From: Deinococcus sp.
GTDB taxonomy: Bacteria; Deinococcota; Deinococci; Deinococcales; Deinococcaceae
Assembly (NCBI RefSeq): GCF_030523985.1
Contig: NZ_JAUNHK010000040.1
Span: 1 to 17,208, forward strand
Length of the DNA: 17,208 nt
Reading direction: 5' to 3'
This document shows positions 6,972 through 14,573 of this stretch, piece by piece. Every line of letters begins with the position of its first letter. Within the stretch, counting starts at the first letter, position 1. Position numbers and translations under genes: made by a program. The notes under the pieces are model-generated. The model did no database searches and was not told the DNA's origin. It saw only the letters and a program-made list of their open reading frames with translations.

Positions 6972-8372
6972 TCAGCGCAGGGCGGGCAGTTCGTCTTGCG
7001 GGTGCTCGGGCACGGCAGGCGGCGTTACTTCGGCCCCCGCTTCATCCCGCGCCCAGTCCATGAAGGCGCTCAGGCCGCGCCGGAACAGCGGCGGACGCTT
7101 TTCGCGCTTGCCCAGTTTTCTGGGCTTGCCCGTCTTCTCGTTGATTTGCGGCGGCAATTCAGGCACCAGCGCCCAGTTCACGTTCATCGGTTGAAAGCCT
7201 TTGGGATTGGCGGAGGCGAGGTAGCGCACAAGGCCGCCCAGCATGGACTCGGCGGGTGGGGTCAACGGCTCTTGCCCCAGGCTCAAACGCGCCGCGTTCG
7301 TTCCCGCCAGCCAGCCCGTCGCGCTCGATTCCAGGTAGCCCTCGGTGCCCGCGAGCACGCCCGCCACCAGCTTTTGTGGGTCGGCCTTGAGTTGCAGCGT
7401 ACTGTCCAGCACCAGCGGCGCATTCAGGTAGGTGTTGCGGTGCATGACGCCGTAGCGCACGATGTCGGCGTTTTGCAGGCCCGGAATCAGGCGCACGACT
7501 TCCAGTTGGTCGCCCCATTTCAGGCCCGTCTGAAAGCCCACCAGCGACCACATGCGGCCCTCGGCGTCCTCCTGCCGCAGCTGCGCCACCGCGTAGGGCC
7601 AGCGCCCCGTTTTGGGGTCGTCCAGCCCTTTGGGTGACATGGGGCCGAACCGGGGAGTGTCCACGCCGCGCCGCGCGATTTCTTCAATCGGCATGCAGCC
7701 TTCAAAAAATTCCAGCTTTTCCCAGTCGTGGGGGGTGTGGCTGCGGGCCTTCTCCAGCGCCTCAAAAAAGGTCAGGTATTCCTCTTTGGTAAACGGGCAG
7801 TTGATGTAATCGGCGCTCTGGTCGTAGCGGCCTGCCCGCCACGCCACGGTCATGTCAATGGAATCAATGTCAATGACGGGCGCGGCGGCGTCGTAAAAGC
7901 TGAGGCGCTCGCTGCCCGTCAGCCGCATCAGGTCGGCGGCGAGCGCGTCGGAGGTGAGCGGCCCGGAAGCGATGACGCAAATGCCCTCTGGCACGGCTTC
8001 CAGTTCGCCTTCGATCACTTCAATCAGCGGGTGATTCCGCACCTTTTCGGTGACGCGGGCGCTGAACTCGTCACGGTCAACGGCGAGGGCATTGCCCGCA
8101 GGCACGCGGCTTTCGTCGGCAGCAGTCACAATCGCCGCGCCCACCGAGCGCATTTCGGCTTGCAGCAGGCCCTTGCTCTGCATTTCGCCTTCGCCGCCCA
8201 GCGAGGTAGAGCAAACCAGTTCGGCAAAGTTGGCGGTGCGGTGGGCGGGGGTCATCTTCTGGGGGCGCATTTCATGCAATTTCACGCGCACGCCCGCTGT
8301 GGCTGCGGCAAGGGCCGCCTCGGAACCCGCGAGGCCCGCGCCGATGACAGTGATGGTGGGAAGGTCAGTCAT
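6972..8372 (-). CDS. trmFO: TrmFO, folate/FAD-dependent tRNA (uracil-54-C5) methyltransferase
   Basis: This 466-residue flavoenzyme makes ribothymidine at U54 of the tRNA T-loop, using methylene-tetrahydrofolate as carbon donor and FADH2/NAD(P)H as reductant. The FAD-binding motif ITVIGAGLAGSEAA (7-20) opens the protein. The block HRTANFAELVCSTSLGG contains C54 and FFEGCMPIEEIARRG contains C226, matching the two functional cysteines (C53 and C226) of the Bacillus enzyme. The C-terminal GxLVxYL block is LGGLVRYLASANPKGFQPMNVNW. Length fits the family, with a lysine-rich insert (RKLGKREKR) near the end. The ATG is preceded by TACCCT at 8 nt with no Shine-Dalgarno sequence. The link to the pab genes at the other end of the window, through folate, is thematic only. 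Confidence 0.97.
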   Translation of the reverse strand: MTDLPTITVIGAGLAGSEAALAAATAGVRVKLHEMRPQKMTPAHRTANFAELVCSTSLGGEGEMQSKGLLQAEMRSVGAAIVTAADESRVPAGNALAVDRDEFSARVTEKVRNHPLIEVIEGELEAVPEGICVIASGPLTSDALAADLMRLTGSERLSFYDAAAPVIDIDSIDMTVAWRAGRYDQSADYINCPFTKEEYLTFFEALEKARSHTPHDWEKLEFFEGCMPIEEIARRGVDTPRFGPMSPKGLDDPKTGRWPYAVAQLRQEDAEGRMWSLVGFQTGLKWGDQLEVVRLIPGLQNADIVRYGVMHRNTYLNAPLVLDSTLQLKADPQKLVAGVLAGTEGYLESSATGWLAGTNAARLSLGQEPLTPPAESMLGGLVRYLASANPKGFQPMNVNWALVPELPPQINEKTGKPRKLGKREKRPPLFRRGLSAFMDWARDEAGAEVTPPAVPEHPQDELPALR

Positions 8373-8373
8373 T

Positions 8374-8455
8374 GAGGTAGAGGGTAAAGGGTGAAAGGCC
8401 GAGGGAGAGCGAGGCGGATGCCAAAGCCCTCCCTTTTCCCTCCACCCTCTACCTC
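8374..8455. repeat. Inverted repeat at the YdcF-like gene/trmFO junction
   Basis: GAGGTAGAGGGT (8374-8385) is the exact reverse complement of ACCCTCTACCTC (8444-8455). Inside these arms, purine-rich (AAAGGGTGAAAGG) and pyrimidine-rich (CCCTCCCTTTTCCC) tracts give further imperfect pairing. One arm touches the trmFO start region and contains its -10 hexamer TACCCT (- strand); the other covers the stop of the upstream gene. As RNA it would fold into one long hairpin between the two genes. It could terminate the upstream transcript or be a dispersed repeat. No T tract follows it. Confidence 0.6.
8381..8386 (-). promoter_or_regulatory. -10 hexamer of trmFO, leaderless type
   Basis: TACCCT on the - strand ends 8 nt before the ATG, with no Shine-Dalgarno sequence. 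The same hexamer stands 9 nt and 7 nt before the starts of the Cys/His-rich gene and pabB-pabA. Confidence 0.5.
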
Positions 8456-9294
8456 TCCGGCGTGCCGCCCAGTCCCGCCTTGACCCGACTCAGCCCTTCG
8501 TACAGCACGACTTTCAGCGCCGCCAGACGGTCACCTGGGGTCGGCAGCGTCAGGTCAAAACCCGTTTCCTGAGATGGGACGCTGACGGCCTCTACCCCAT
8601 ACCCCCGAAAAAGCGCCTGGGCACGGCGCGAATGCCAAGGCGAAGTCACCAGCAGCACGCGCCCCCAGCCGCGCTGATGGGCCAGGTCACGCACGCGGGC
8701 GGCTTCGTCGCGGGTGGTGGTGACGTTGCTCAGCGTCAGCGTGGGCGGTCCGTTTTTGCCGTACAGCGCAGCAATCTGGGCGTTTTGCAGAGCGCTGATT
8801 TTGGGACAGCCCTTTCCCCCAATCAGGCCCGACTGCTCCGAGACGGTCAAAATAGGCGCGTATCCAGCCTGCCATAGTTCTAGGCCCCTCATCAGACGGG
8901 AAAAACTGCTACCGCTGAGGGCATCGGTGCCGCAGCGGACGCCGCCACCCAGCACCACAATCGCGTCGGCCCTCACGGGCGGCTGTGACACGATCAGCGC
9001 CGACAGTGGGCCGCGCAGCACGAGCGTCAGCAGGCAAAAAGCCGTCAGCAGTGCCGCCGCGCCCACACCTACCGCCAGCCCCAGCCGCAACGGACGAAAC
9101 AGTCCCGCCAGTGCGCCTACTCCCAGCAGCCCCAGCAACAGCCCAGGCGTAGCCCGCACTTCGCCCAGAAACGTCGCCGCGATGCCGAGCGCCGCGCCCA
9201 ACGCCAGCCCCGTCCAGAGGTCACGGGGTTGGGGTGTCCAGCGGGCGGGCAAGCGGGTTTTATTTGGGATTTCTGTCGTCATGTTACTTGGCAC
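8449..9294 (-). CDS. YdcF/SanA-like (DUF218) membrane protein
   Basis: This 281-residue protein has three predicted N-terminal membrane helices (about 27-44, 50-66 and 69-93) followed by a DUF218 domain. Diagnostic blocks are ADAIVVLGGGV (109-119), the region around TTTRDEA (192-198) and LLVTSPWHSRRAQALF (214-229), which bears the conserved histidine. E. coli relatives YdcF, SanA and ElyC act at the cell envelope, ElyC in peptidoglycan or lipid-carrier metabolism; the biochemical activity of the family is not settled. The GTG at 9294 is chosen because a GGGAGGGGGGAA tract lies about 11 nt upstream. The ATG at 9282 is an alternative with no visible ribosome site. It sits between the MscS-like channel and trmFO, all on the - strand but separated by 147 and 76 bp. 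Confidence 0.82.
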   Translation of the reverse strand: MPSNMTTEIPNKTRLPARWTPQPRDLWTGLALGAALGIAATFLGEVRATPGLLLGLLGVGALAGLFRPLRLGLAVGVGAAALLTAFCLLTLVLRGPLSALIVSQPPVRADAIVVLGGGVRCGTDALSGSSFSRLMRGLELWQAGYAPILTVSEQSGLIGGKGCPKISALQNAQIAALYGKNGPPTLTLSNVTTTRDEAARVRDLAHQRGWGRVLLVTSPWHSRRAQALFRGYGVEAVSVPSQETGFDLTLPTPGDRLAALKVVLYEGLSRVKAGLGGTPER

Positions 9295-9441
9295 GCTGGT
9301 TACGCTTCCCCCCTCCCAGCCTCCCCCACAAGGAGGGAGGAGCTAAAAACACTTTGCTTGCCACAGACATGAAACTGAGCTTGCAGAAGGGTCTACTTCT
9401 CTTTTTCGCTTCCTCCATCGACCATCAGCGCAGCGGACCCA

Positions 9442-10521
9442 TCATCCATCATCGTTCCCCATCATCATCCACTGGCGCGGATACGGCGGCGCAAAACCCG
9501 CGTCCTGCAAGGCTTCTTTGGCCCCTTCGCGAAGTTGCATGGTGACCACGGGATAAGCCTTGACGTTCTCGGCGCTGACATAGAAACGCAAAATCAGTTC
9601 CAGATTCGTCTCGTTGACTTGCCGCACCAGGATGACGGGCGCGGGGTCGGCCTCCACCTTGGGATGCTCTGCGAGGACCCGCAGCAGCACGGCCCGCGCT
9701 TCTTCCACCCGTTCGGCGTAGGCCAGCGGCAACGGCACATTCAGCCGCAGTTGCCCGCCCGCCGTCAGGTTGACCACGGTCGCACCCGCGATTTCCTTGT
9801 TGGGAATGCTGACAAATTCGTTGTCCCGCGTGCGGATGCGGGTCGTTCGCAGTGTCAGCCCATGCACCTGCCCTTCGTAGTCGCGCACCCGAATCCAGTC
9901 GCCGATGCGAAAGGGGCGGTCAAGCAGCAGCGTGACCCCGCTAATCAGGTTCGCCAGAATGTCCTGCGCGGCAAACCCGACTGCCAGCCCCGCCACGCCC
10001 AGCCCGCCCAAAATCGGCAGCAGGTCTATGCCGAGTTGCCGAAACATCAGGTAAATGCCCGCCAGCACCCACACCGCCCGCGCCGCGTTGCTCAGCAGCA
10101 GCGACAGGCTGGCGTCCAGCCCCCACGCCTCGGATTGACGGTGCAGAAAATGGTGAATGACGGCCCAGCCGCCGTAGAGCAGCAAGAGCAGCAGATAGAC
10201 CCGGAAGAGGCCGGGCGCGTATCCGGCGAGTTGTGGAAAGAGGCCCGACACCGACACCGCGACCAGCATCAAAAAAGTCAGCCGCAGCACGGTAACGATG
10301 GTGTGCCGCACCACCGGATGCGCGTCAGCCCAGCGCGAACGCCCCAGCGCCCAGAGGGTCAGCCGCGTCAGTCCCCACAGCAGCAGCGCGTAAATCAGCA
10401 CCAGCAGCAGCGACAGCATCAATTTGCCGCCGTAACTGGCGATAAATACCTGCACGCTGTCCACGAAGGAATGCAGCAGGTTCAGCAGGGCGTCCAGGCC
10501 CAGCAGCTCCGTTTTATCCAC
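9442..10521 (-). CDS. MscS-family small-conductance mechanosensitive channel
   Basis: This 359-residue inner-membrane channel would release solutes on hypo-osmotic shock. Membrane helices are visible at about 33-58, 74-95, 105-125 and 143-163, then the pore helix 165-198: GGLGVAGLAVGFAAQDILANLISG, with the Gly/Ala packing and the AQD turn of the family. The beta domain follows (DRPFRIGDWIRV...GLTLRTTRIRTRDNEFVSIPNKEI), then the C-terminal vestibule. It thus has two more helices than E. coli MscS, like many medium-length homologues. The GTG at 10521 has GAGG 7 nt upstream. The last residues, QWMMMGNDDG, are encoded by a CCATCATC-type repeat that continues past the stop. Transcription probably starts at TAAACT (10547 to 10542). 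Confidence 0.92.
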   Translation of the reverse strand: MDKTELLGLDALLNLLHSFVDSVQVFIASYGGKLMLSLLLVLIYALLLWGLTRLTLWALGRSRWADAHPVVRHTIVTVLRLTFLMLVAVSVSGLFPQLAGYAPGLFRVYLLLLLLYGGWAVIHHFLHRQSEAWGLDASLSLLLSNAARAVWVLAGIYLMFRQLGIDLLPILGGLGVAGLAVGFAAQDILANLISGVTLLLDRPFRIGDWIRVRDYEGQVHGLTLRTTRIRTRDNEFVSIPNKEIAGATVVNLTAGGQLRLNVPLPLAYAERVEEARAVLLRVLAEHPKVEADPAPVILVRQVNETNLELILRFYVSAENVKAYPVVTMQLREGAKEALQDAGFAPPYPRQWMMMGNDDG

Positions 10522-10541
10522 CGCGCCGCCTCATGGCCCGC

Positions 10542-10547
10542 AGTTTA
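10542..10547 (-). promoter_or_regulatory. Candidate -10 for the MscS-like channel gene
   Basis: TAAACT on the - strand lies 20 nt before the GTG. Between them is GAGG as ribosome site, so this transcript would have a short normal leader. No convincing -35 is visible. Confidence 0.35.
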
Positions 10548-10637
10548 GGTCTAAGCGTCCAAGGGTCTAGAGCTTTTGACAAAAAGAGGCCCCCTCACCC
10601 CTTGTTTCACAAGGCCCTCTCCCCAGGGTAGAGGGTC

Positions 10638-10660
10638 AGAAAGGCAGGACATGCCCTGCC
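10638..10660 (-). terminator. Intrinsic terminator of the small Cys/His-rich protein gene
   Basis: GGCAGG (10643-10648) and CCTGCC (10655-10660) form a perfect 6-bp GC stem with a 6-nt loop. On the - strand it is followed by TTTCT (complement of 10638-10642). It starts 45 nt after the stop at 10706. Further on lies a second stem, CCCTCT/AGAGGG (within 10614-10635). Confidence 0.6.
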
Positions 10661-10705
10661 CCCTCCACTCTCAACCCCAAACGCAGTGTCACCTGCTCCA
10701 GCGCA

Positions 10706-11011
10706 TTACCACTCGTCCGGGTCGGCCTCCAGCCTTCCGCCCCGTCTGGCCTTGCGCCGCGCTTCCTTGCCCTTTTTGCGCTGCGGCTTGGGGGGCAATT
10801 GCAGGTCGTAGCGCCGCTCGGGGTCGCAGGGGGCCGTCACTTCGCCCAGCCGCTCGCTAGGGTCGGCGCTGCGGAGGTTGCCCGCCGGGTGCAGGTGCCG
10901 CTCGCCGCAGTAGGGGCAGGCGTCCACGACCCAGAACATCACCCGCGTCCCCGGCAGGTCGCGCAGGGTGACGTAGGCGGGCTGCACGGTGCGGCGGCTT
11001 TTCTTGCTCAT
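10706..11011 (-). CDS. Small Cys/His-rich (zinc-ribbon-like) protein of unknown function
   Basis: I do not recognise this 101-residue protein. Residues 13-31 (YVTLRDLPGTRVMFWVVDA) look like beta strands leading to CPYCGERHLHPAG (C32, C35, H39, H41), with another cysteine at C62 (APCDPER). That could form a zinc site. The tail is strongly basic (PKPQRKKGKEARRKARRGGR, 75-93) and ends DEW, which suggests nucleic-acid binding. The ATG at 11011 (MSKKSRR) is preferred: TACCCT stands 9 nt before it, whereas the longer in-frame extension to 11095 crosses this promoter and has unlike composition. The gene is divergent from the DUF4258-like gene and has its own terminator, so it is probably monocistronic. 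Confidence 0.7.
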   Translation of the reverse strand: MSKKSRRTVQPAYVTLRDLPGTRVMFWVVDACPYCGERHLHPAGNLRSADPSERLGEVTAPCDPERRYDLQLPPKPQRKKGKEARRKARRGGRLEADPDEW

Positions 11012-11020
11012 GCTGCGTGC

Positions 11021-11026
11021 AGGGTA
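11021..11026 (-). promoter_or_regulatory. -10 hexamer of the Cys/His-rich protein gene, leaderless type
   Basis: TACCCT on the - strand ends 9 nt before the ATG at 11011, with no ribosome site between. This favours the shorter 101-residue reading of the gene. Confidence 0.5.
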
Positions 11027-11064
11027 GCGGCTGGGCGGCCCCGCATTTGCCGGAGGCTTTACGG

Positions 11065-11095
11065 TTGCCGGCAGCGCGATAACGCGTGCTAGCAT
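11065..11095 (+). promoter_or_regulatory. Candidate promoter of the DUF4258-like gene
   Basis: TTGCCG (11065-11070) and TAGCAT (11090-11095) are separated by 19 bp, longer than ideal. Initiation near 11102 would give a leader of about 135 nt, unlike the leaderless genes around it. It is the best of several weak choices in this gap. Confidence 0.4.
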
Positions 11096-11101
11096 GGGTC
11101 C

Positions 11102-11236
11102 ATGCCCTGAACAGGGTACGTCGCCTGCCTTCTCACAAATGCGCTGTTATGCGTGTTTGGGGGAATTTTTCGTTTAGGGAGGCCGCTTTGCTTACACCTC
11201 CCGACGCGGGGCGAGATTTCCGGGAGGTGTTTTGCC
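11102..11236 (+). promoter_or_regulatory. Structured 5' leader with Shine-Dalgarno-sequestering hairpin
   Basis: Three stems can be drawn. (1) CCCT/AGGG at 11105-11116 with a GAAC loop. (2) CAAATGCGC (11136-11144) with GCGTGTTTG (11151-11159), nine pairs including two wobbles, followed after a few bases by TTTTT. (3) A perfect 10-bp stem ACACCTCCCG (11194-11203)/CGGGAGGTGT (11221-11230) with a 17-nt loop, whose right arm contains the ribosome site GGGAGG (11222-11227) and runs into TTTT. An upstream GGGAGG (11177-11182) can instead pair with CCTCCC (11197-11202), which would free the ribosome site. This is on/off switch geometry. It matches no riboswitch class that I recognise. Confidence 0.55.
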
Positions 11237-11872
11237 GTGACCACAAAGTCCAGCAACTCTGCACGCGCTCAGGCTTTGCAGCGCCGCACCCTGTCCGCCG
11301 AAGTGCGGGCAGGCAACGACCTGCTTGCCCTGCGTGCCCAGCTTCACCGCGCCGAAAAGGAAGCCCGCCGCGCCCCCACTCCGCCTCCCTCGCGTCCCAA
11401 AACGCAGCAGCCCGTCAAGCCGCAGCGGGTGCAGGAACTCGCTGGCATAGACACCGATGAATTTCTGCTGGGCCGTGCCCTACGCCAACTGCGCGAAGCC
11501 GTGTATGACAGCCGCTATCACGTTTGCCCCCACGCCATTCAGCACGCCCGCGCCGAGGGCTTTATGGAAAGCGACATCATGCATGTGCTGCTGACCGGGC
11601 GAGTCCGCGCCGTGTACACCGAAGATCGCCGCTGGCTGGTGTGCGGCTACTTCGAGGCGCACGGGATTCGGTTGCCTCTGCATGTCGCCGTGCAGCACTA
11701 CCGCGACGGACACATCGACATCGTGACGGCCTTTGTGCCCAAAAATCCCCACCACATCATCAGCCGTGCCCGCCTCGCCGTGCTGCTGCGCTACGACGAC
11801 GAAAAGGTGAAAGCCAAGGAAGCGGTCAAGGGAAACAAGGTGGGGTACAAGGGGAAGGGGGGCTGGAAGTGA
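11237..11872 (+). CDS. DUF4258-like domain protein of unknown function
   Basis: This is a 211-residue protein read from the GTG at 11237, which has GGGAGG 9 nt upstream. The frame stays open further back to 11153, but that stretch is leader RNA. Residues 1-68 are basic, Ala/Pro-rich and likely helical to disordered (LLALRAQLHRAEKEARRAPTPPPSRP). Residues about 95-170 resemble DUF4258: an H-x-x-x-H-A segment (CPHAIQHARAEGF), SDIMHVLLTGRV, then strands RRWLVCGYF, LPLHVAVQHY and DIVTAFVP. That compact fold is related in outline to RelE/BrnT-like small proteins, but here it has no antitoxin partner, so toxin function is not supported. The tail is Lys-rich (KAKEAVKGNKVGYKGKGGWK). Function is unknown. 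Confidence 0.72.
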   Translation: MTTKSSNSARAQALQRRTLSAEVRAGNDLLALRAQLHRAEKEARRAPTPPPSRPKTQQPVKPQRVQELAGIDTDEFLLGRALRQLREAVYDSRYHVCPHAIQHARAEGFMESDIMHVLLTGRVRAVYTEDRRWLVCGYFEAHGIRLPLHVAVQHYRDGHIDIVTAFVPKNPHHIISRARLAVLLRYDDEKVKAKEAVKGNKVGYKGKGGWK

Positions 11873-11944
11873 GGCGGATGGCTGAAGGCAGATGGCTAGC
11901 CTAAGCTTGCGCTAAAGCGGGCCTTCTGCCTTTTGCCATCCGCC
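11873..11944. terminator. Long hairpin between convergent genes, probable bidirectional terminator
   Basis: GGCGGATGGC (11873-11882) pairs perfectly with GCCATCCGCC (11935-11944). After a 2-nt internal mismatch, AAGGCAGA (11885-11892) pairs with TCTGCCTT (11925-11932), and weaker pairing continues to a TTGC loop at 11907-11910. It fills the whole gap between the stop of the DUF4258-like gene (11872) and that of the cysteine desulfurase (11946). There is no T tract beyond the stem, so its role as a terminator is inferred from position. Confidence 0.65.
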
Positions 11945-11945
11945 A

Positions 11946-13088
11946 TCAGCTCTCCGCCACTCGTACCCACTCCGCCGCCTGCCGCAAGCCCGCCGCTGCC
12001 TGTGCCACTTCATCCCGCGAGGTCGCTGCCCCGAAGGAAAACCGCAGCGAGGCCCGCGCCTGCGCTTCGGTCAGGCCCACGGCGGTCAGGACGTGGCTGG
12101 GCTGCATCGTGCCCGCGCTGCACGCACTGCCCGCACTCGCGGAAATGCCCAGCATGTCCAGATTCATCAGCAGGGCTTCACCGTCGGCCCCCTCCAGCGT
12201 CAGACTGACGACTTTGGGGCTGCCGTCTGCGGGGTGGTTGAAGGTCAGGCCGGGGAGGTTGCGCAGCGCGTCCATGAAAGCGGTTTGCACGTCGCGCAGA
12301 TGGGCAAAGGTCGCCTCCCGCGTCGCCTCCGCCTCGGTCAACGCCACGCCCGCCGCGTAGACCCCCGCTGTGTTCTGCGTTCCGGGGCGCAGGCCGCCTT
12401 CCTGCCCGCCGCCGAGGGTCACGGGCGGTAAGTCGGCCCCGCGCCGCACGTACAGCACGCCAACCCCACGCGGCCCGCCCCATTTGTGGGCGCTGAAGGT
12501 CGCAAAGGTCACGCCCCAGTCGGGCAAATTCATGGGCAATACCCCTGGAGCCTGCACCGCGTCGGTGTGGTAGGGAACGCCCCGCGCTGCCGCGACTGCC
12601 GCCAGCGCGGGCGTGTCCTGCACGGTGCCGAGTTCGTTGTTAGCATGGTGGAGGCTGACCAGCGCGGTGTCGTCGCGCAGCGCTTCGGCAAGCTGGGCGG
12701 GCAAGTAACGGCCCTCGCGGTCAGGCGCCAGAAAAGTCACGTCCCAGCCCCGCAGGGCCAGGGCGCGGGCGGGGGCCAGCACCGCCGAATGTTCGGTCTG
12801 GGTCGTCACGAGGTGGCCGGGACGTCCGTGTTTGTCCTCCCACCCTTGTGCCACGCCGAGCAGCACATGGTTGTCGCCCTCAGTGCCACCACTGTTCAGC
12901 GTCAGCGTGCGCGGGTCTACCCCGAAGGCGGCGGCGATGCGCGCACGGCCTTCTTCCAGTTTTTCGCGGGCGGCTTGCCCAGCGGCGTGGACACTGGCGG
13001 GGTTCCCCGGCAACGCGGCGGCCTCGGCATAGGCGGCGAGCGCGTCAGGGGTCATGGGGTGGGTGGCGGCGTAGTCGAGGTAAATCAT
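11946..13088 (-). CDS. Cysteine desulfurase, NifS/IscS type
   Basis: This 380-residue PLP enzyme converts cysteine to alanine and an enzyme-bound persulfide for Fe-S clusters, thio-modified tRNA or cofactors. MIYLDYAATHP is the canonical N-terminus. H100 (TEHSAV) stacks on PLP, D176 and Q179 (HTDAVQAPG) contact the ring, and K202 (FSAHKWGGPRGVG) forms the Schiff base. The persulfide cysteine is C323 in SASAGSACSAGTMQPSHVL, a long loop typical of group I (IscS/NifS) rather than SufS. It lies 68 bp downstream of sufE on the same strand, so SufE is its likely sulfur acceptor. No Shine-Dalgarno sequence precedes the ATG; instead an inverted repeat abuts it. TACCAT, 11 nt upstream, may be a -10. 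Confidence 0.95.
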   Translation of the reverse strand: MIYLDYAATHPMTPDALAAYAEAAALPGNPASVHAAGQAAREKLEEGRARIAAAFGVDPRTLTLNSGGTEGDNHVLLGVAQGWEDKHGRPGHLVTTQTEHSAVLAPARALALRGWDVTFLAPDREGRYLPAQLAEALRDDTALVSLHHANNELGTVQDTPALAAVAAARGVPYHTDAVQAPGVLPMNLPDWGVTFATFSAHKWGGPRGVGVLYVRRGADLPPVTLGGGQEGGLRPGTQNTAGVYAAGVALTEAEATREATFAHLRDVQTAFMDALRNLPGLTFNHPADGSPKVVSLTLEGADGEALLMNLDMLGISASAGSACSAGTMQPSHVLTAVGLTEAQARASLRFSFGAATSRDEVAQAAAGLRQAAEWVRVAES

Positions 13089-13156
13089 GTTGATAGTCGA
13101 TGGTAGATGGTTGATGGAGGGCCAGGGCTTACATCGCTCTTTCCATCAACCATCAA

Positions 13157-13171
<15 letters not shown>
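13089..13171. repeat. 30-bp imperfect inverted repeat between sufE and the desulfurase
   Basis: The arms 13089-13118 and 13142-13171 are reverse complements at 25 of 30 positions, including a perfect 13-bp inner part, GATGGTTGATGGA. They are built from GATGG/TTGATGG words. The left arm begins immediately before the desulfurase ATG, and the right arm covers the stop and last codons of sufE. As RNA it would be a strong hairpin between two genes that should work together. It could cause partial termination, mRNA processing, or simply be a dispersed repeat. Confidence 0.65.
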
Positions 13172-13591
<420 letters not shown>

Positions 13592-13598
13592 GTTCCCA

Positions 13599-13604
13599 AC
13601 TGTA
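13599..13604 (-). promoter_or_regulatory. -10 hexamer of sufE, leaderless type
   Basis: TACAGT on the - strand ends 7 nt before the sufE ATG at 13591. There is no Shine-Dalgarno sequence between and no clear -35. It is divergent from the rhodanese promoter. Confidence 0.5.
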
Positions 13605-13652
13605 CCCCGCTGCCCACACTCCGCAGAAGGCGGTCTGTCTAATTGACCTCTT

Positions 13653-13680
13653 TTGTAAACTTATGGCGAAGGGCTACACT
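13653..13680 (+). promoter_or_regulatory. Promoter of the rhodanese gene, leaderless type
   Basis: TTGTAA (13653-13658), a 16-bp spacer and TACACT (13675-13680) lie only 6 nt from the ATG at 13687, so transcription should start at or next to the A of the start codon. GAGG at 13682-13685 is too close to act as a ribosome site. Confidence 0.65.
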
Positions 13681-13686
13681 TGAGGC

Positions 13687-14550
13687 ATGGACTATGCAAA
13701 AGACGTGTTGGTGACTACCGAGTGGGCCGCCCAGAACCTCAACACCCCCGGCGTGCGCTTCGTCGAAGTGGACGAAGACATCCTGCTCTACGACACTGGA
13801 CACCTGCCCGGCGCCGTCAAGCTGGACTGGCAGACCGACCTGTGGCACCCCGTCGAGCGCGACTTCATCGGCCCCGACGAACTCAGCGCCCTGCTGGGCC
13901 GCTTGGGGATTGGCGCAGATGACACCATCGTGCTGTACGGCGACAAGAGCAACTGGTGGGCCAGCTACGCCTACTGGTTCCTGAGCTACAGCGGCGTCAA
14001 AAACCCCCTCAAGCTCATCAACGGGGGCCGTCAGAAGCTGATTGCCGAGGGCCGCGAGATGACCACCGATCTGCCCCGAATCACGCCCACCACCTACCCT
14101 GCCCTGCAGCGCGACGACTCGCTCCGCGCCTACCGCGACGAGGTCAAGGCGCACCTGGCAGGCGTGCAGGAAGGCAAAAATGCCCTGGTGGACGTTCGCA
14201 GCCCCGACGAATTCAGCGGCAAAGTCACCCACATGCCCAACTACCCCCAGGAGGGCGTGCTGCGCGGCGGGCACATTCCCGGCGCACGCAGCATCCCCTG
14301 GGCCAAGGCGACCAACGAAGACGGCACTTTCAAGTCCGCCGATGAACTGAGGGCGCTGTATGAAGGCGAAGGCGTGACCCCCGACAAGGACGTGATCGCC
14401 TACTGCCGCATCGCCGAGCGCTCCAGCCACACTTGGTTCGTGCTGCGCGAACTGCTGGGTTACCCCAAAGTCCGCAACTACGACGGCTCCTGGACCGAGT
14501 GGGGCAATGCGGTGGGCATGCCCATCGAAAAGTCTTACCGCGAAGAGTAA
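13687..14550 (+). CDS. Thiosulfate sulfurtransferase (two-domain rhodanese)
   Basis: This 287-residue tandem rhodanese transfers sulfane sulfur from thiosulfate (or a persulfide) to a thiophilic acceptor. The N-terminal inactive domain (about 8-125) contains GHLPGAVKLDW and, at the active-loop position, YGDKSNWWAS with D86 in place of cysteine. The catalytic domain (about 145-285) contains LVDVRSPDEFSG, GHIPGARSIPW and the active loop CRIAERSSHTWF with nucleophile C240. That loop is the CysA/SseA actinobacterial-type CRIxERS, not CRKGVT. There is no signal peptide, so it is cytoplasmic. It is divergent from sufE and the cysteine desulfurase, which makes a small sulfur-trafficking neighbourhood. 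A 12-bp GC hairpin follows the stop. Confidence 0.94.
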   Translation: MDYAKDVLVTTEWAAQNLNTPGVRFVEVDEDILLYDTGHLPGAVKLDWQTDLWHPVERDFIGPDELSALLGRLGIGADDTIVLYGDKSNWWASYAYWFLSYSGVKNPLKLINGGRQKLIAEGREMTTDLPRITPTTYPALQRDDSLRAYRDEVKAHLAGVQEGKNALVDVRSPDEFSGKVTHMPNYPQEGVLRGGHIPGARSIPWAKATNEDGTFKSADELRALYEGEGVTPDKDVIAYCRIAERSSHTWFVLRELLGYPKVRNYDGSWTEWGNAVGMPIEKSYREE

Positions 14551-14573
14551 GAGCGGCCCTGGTCTTCATCTTT

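Noticed and set aside
11153..11236. N-terminal extension of the DUF4258-like protein from the GTG at 11153
   Set aside because: This stretch is better explained as structured leader, and the GTG at 11237 has a correctly spaced GGGAGG.
11237..11872. Toxin-antitoxin toxin
   Set aside because: The DUF4258 fold is only loosely like RelE/BrnT, the protein is too long, and no small partner gene is adjacent.
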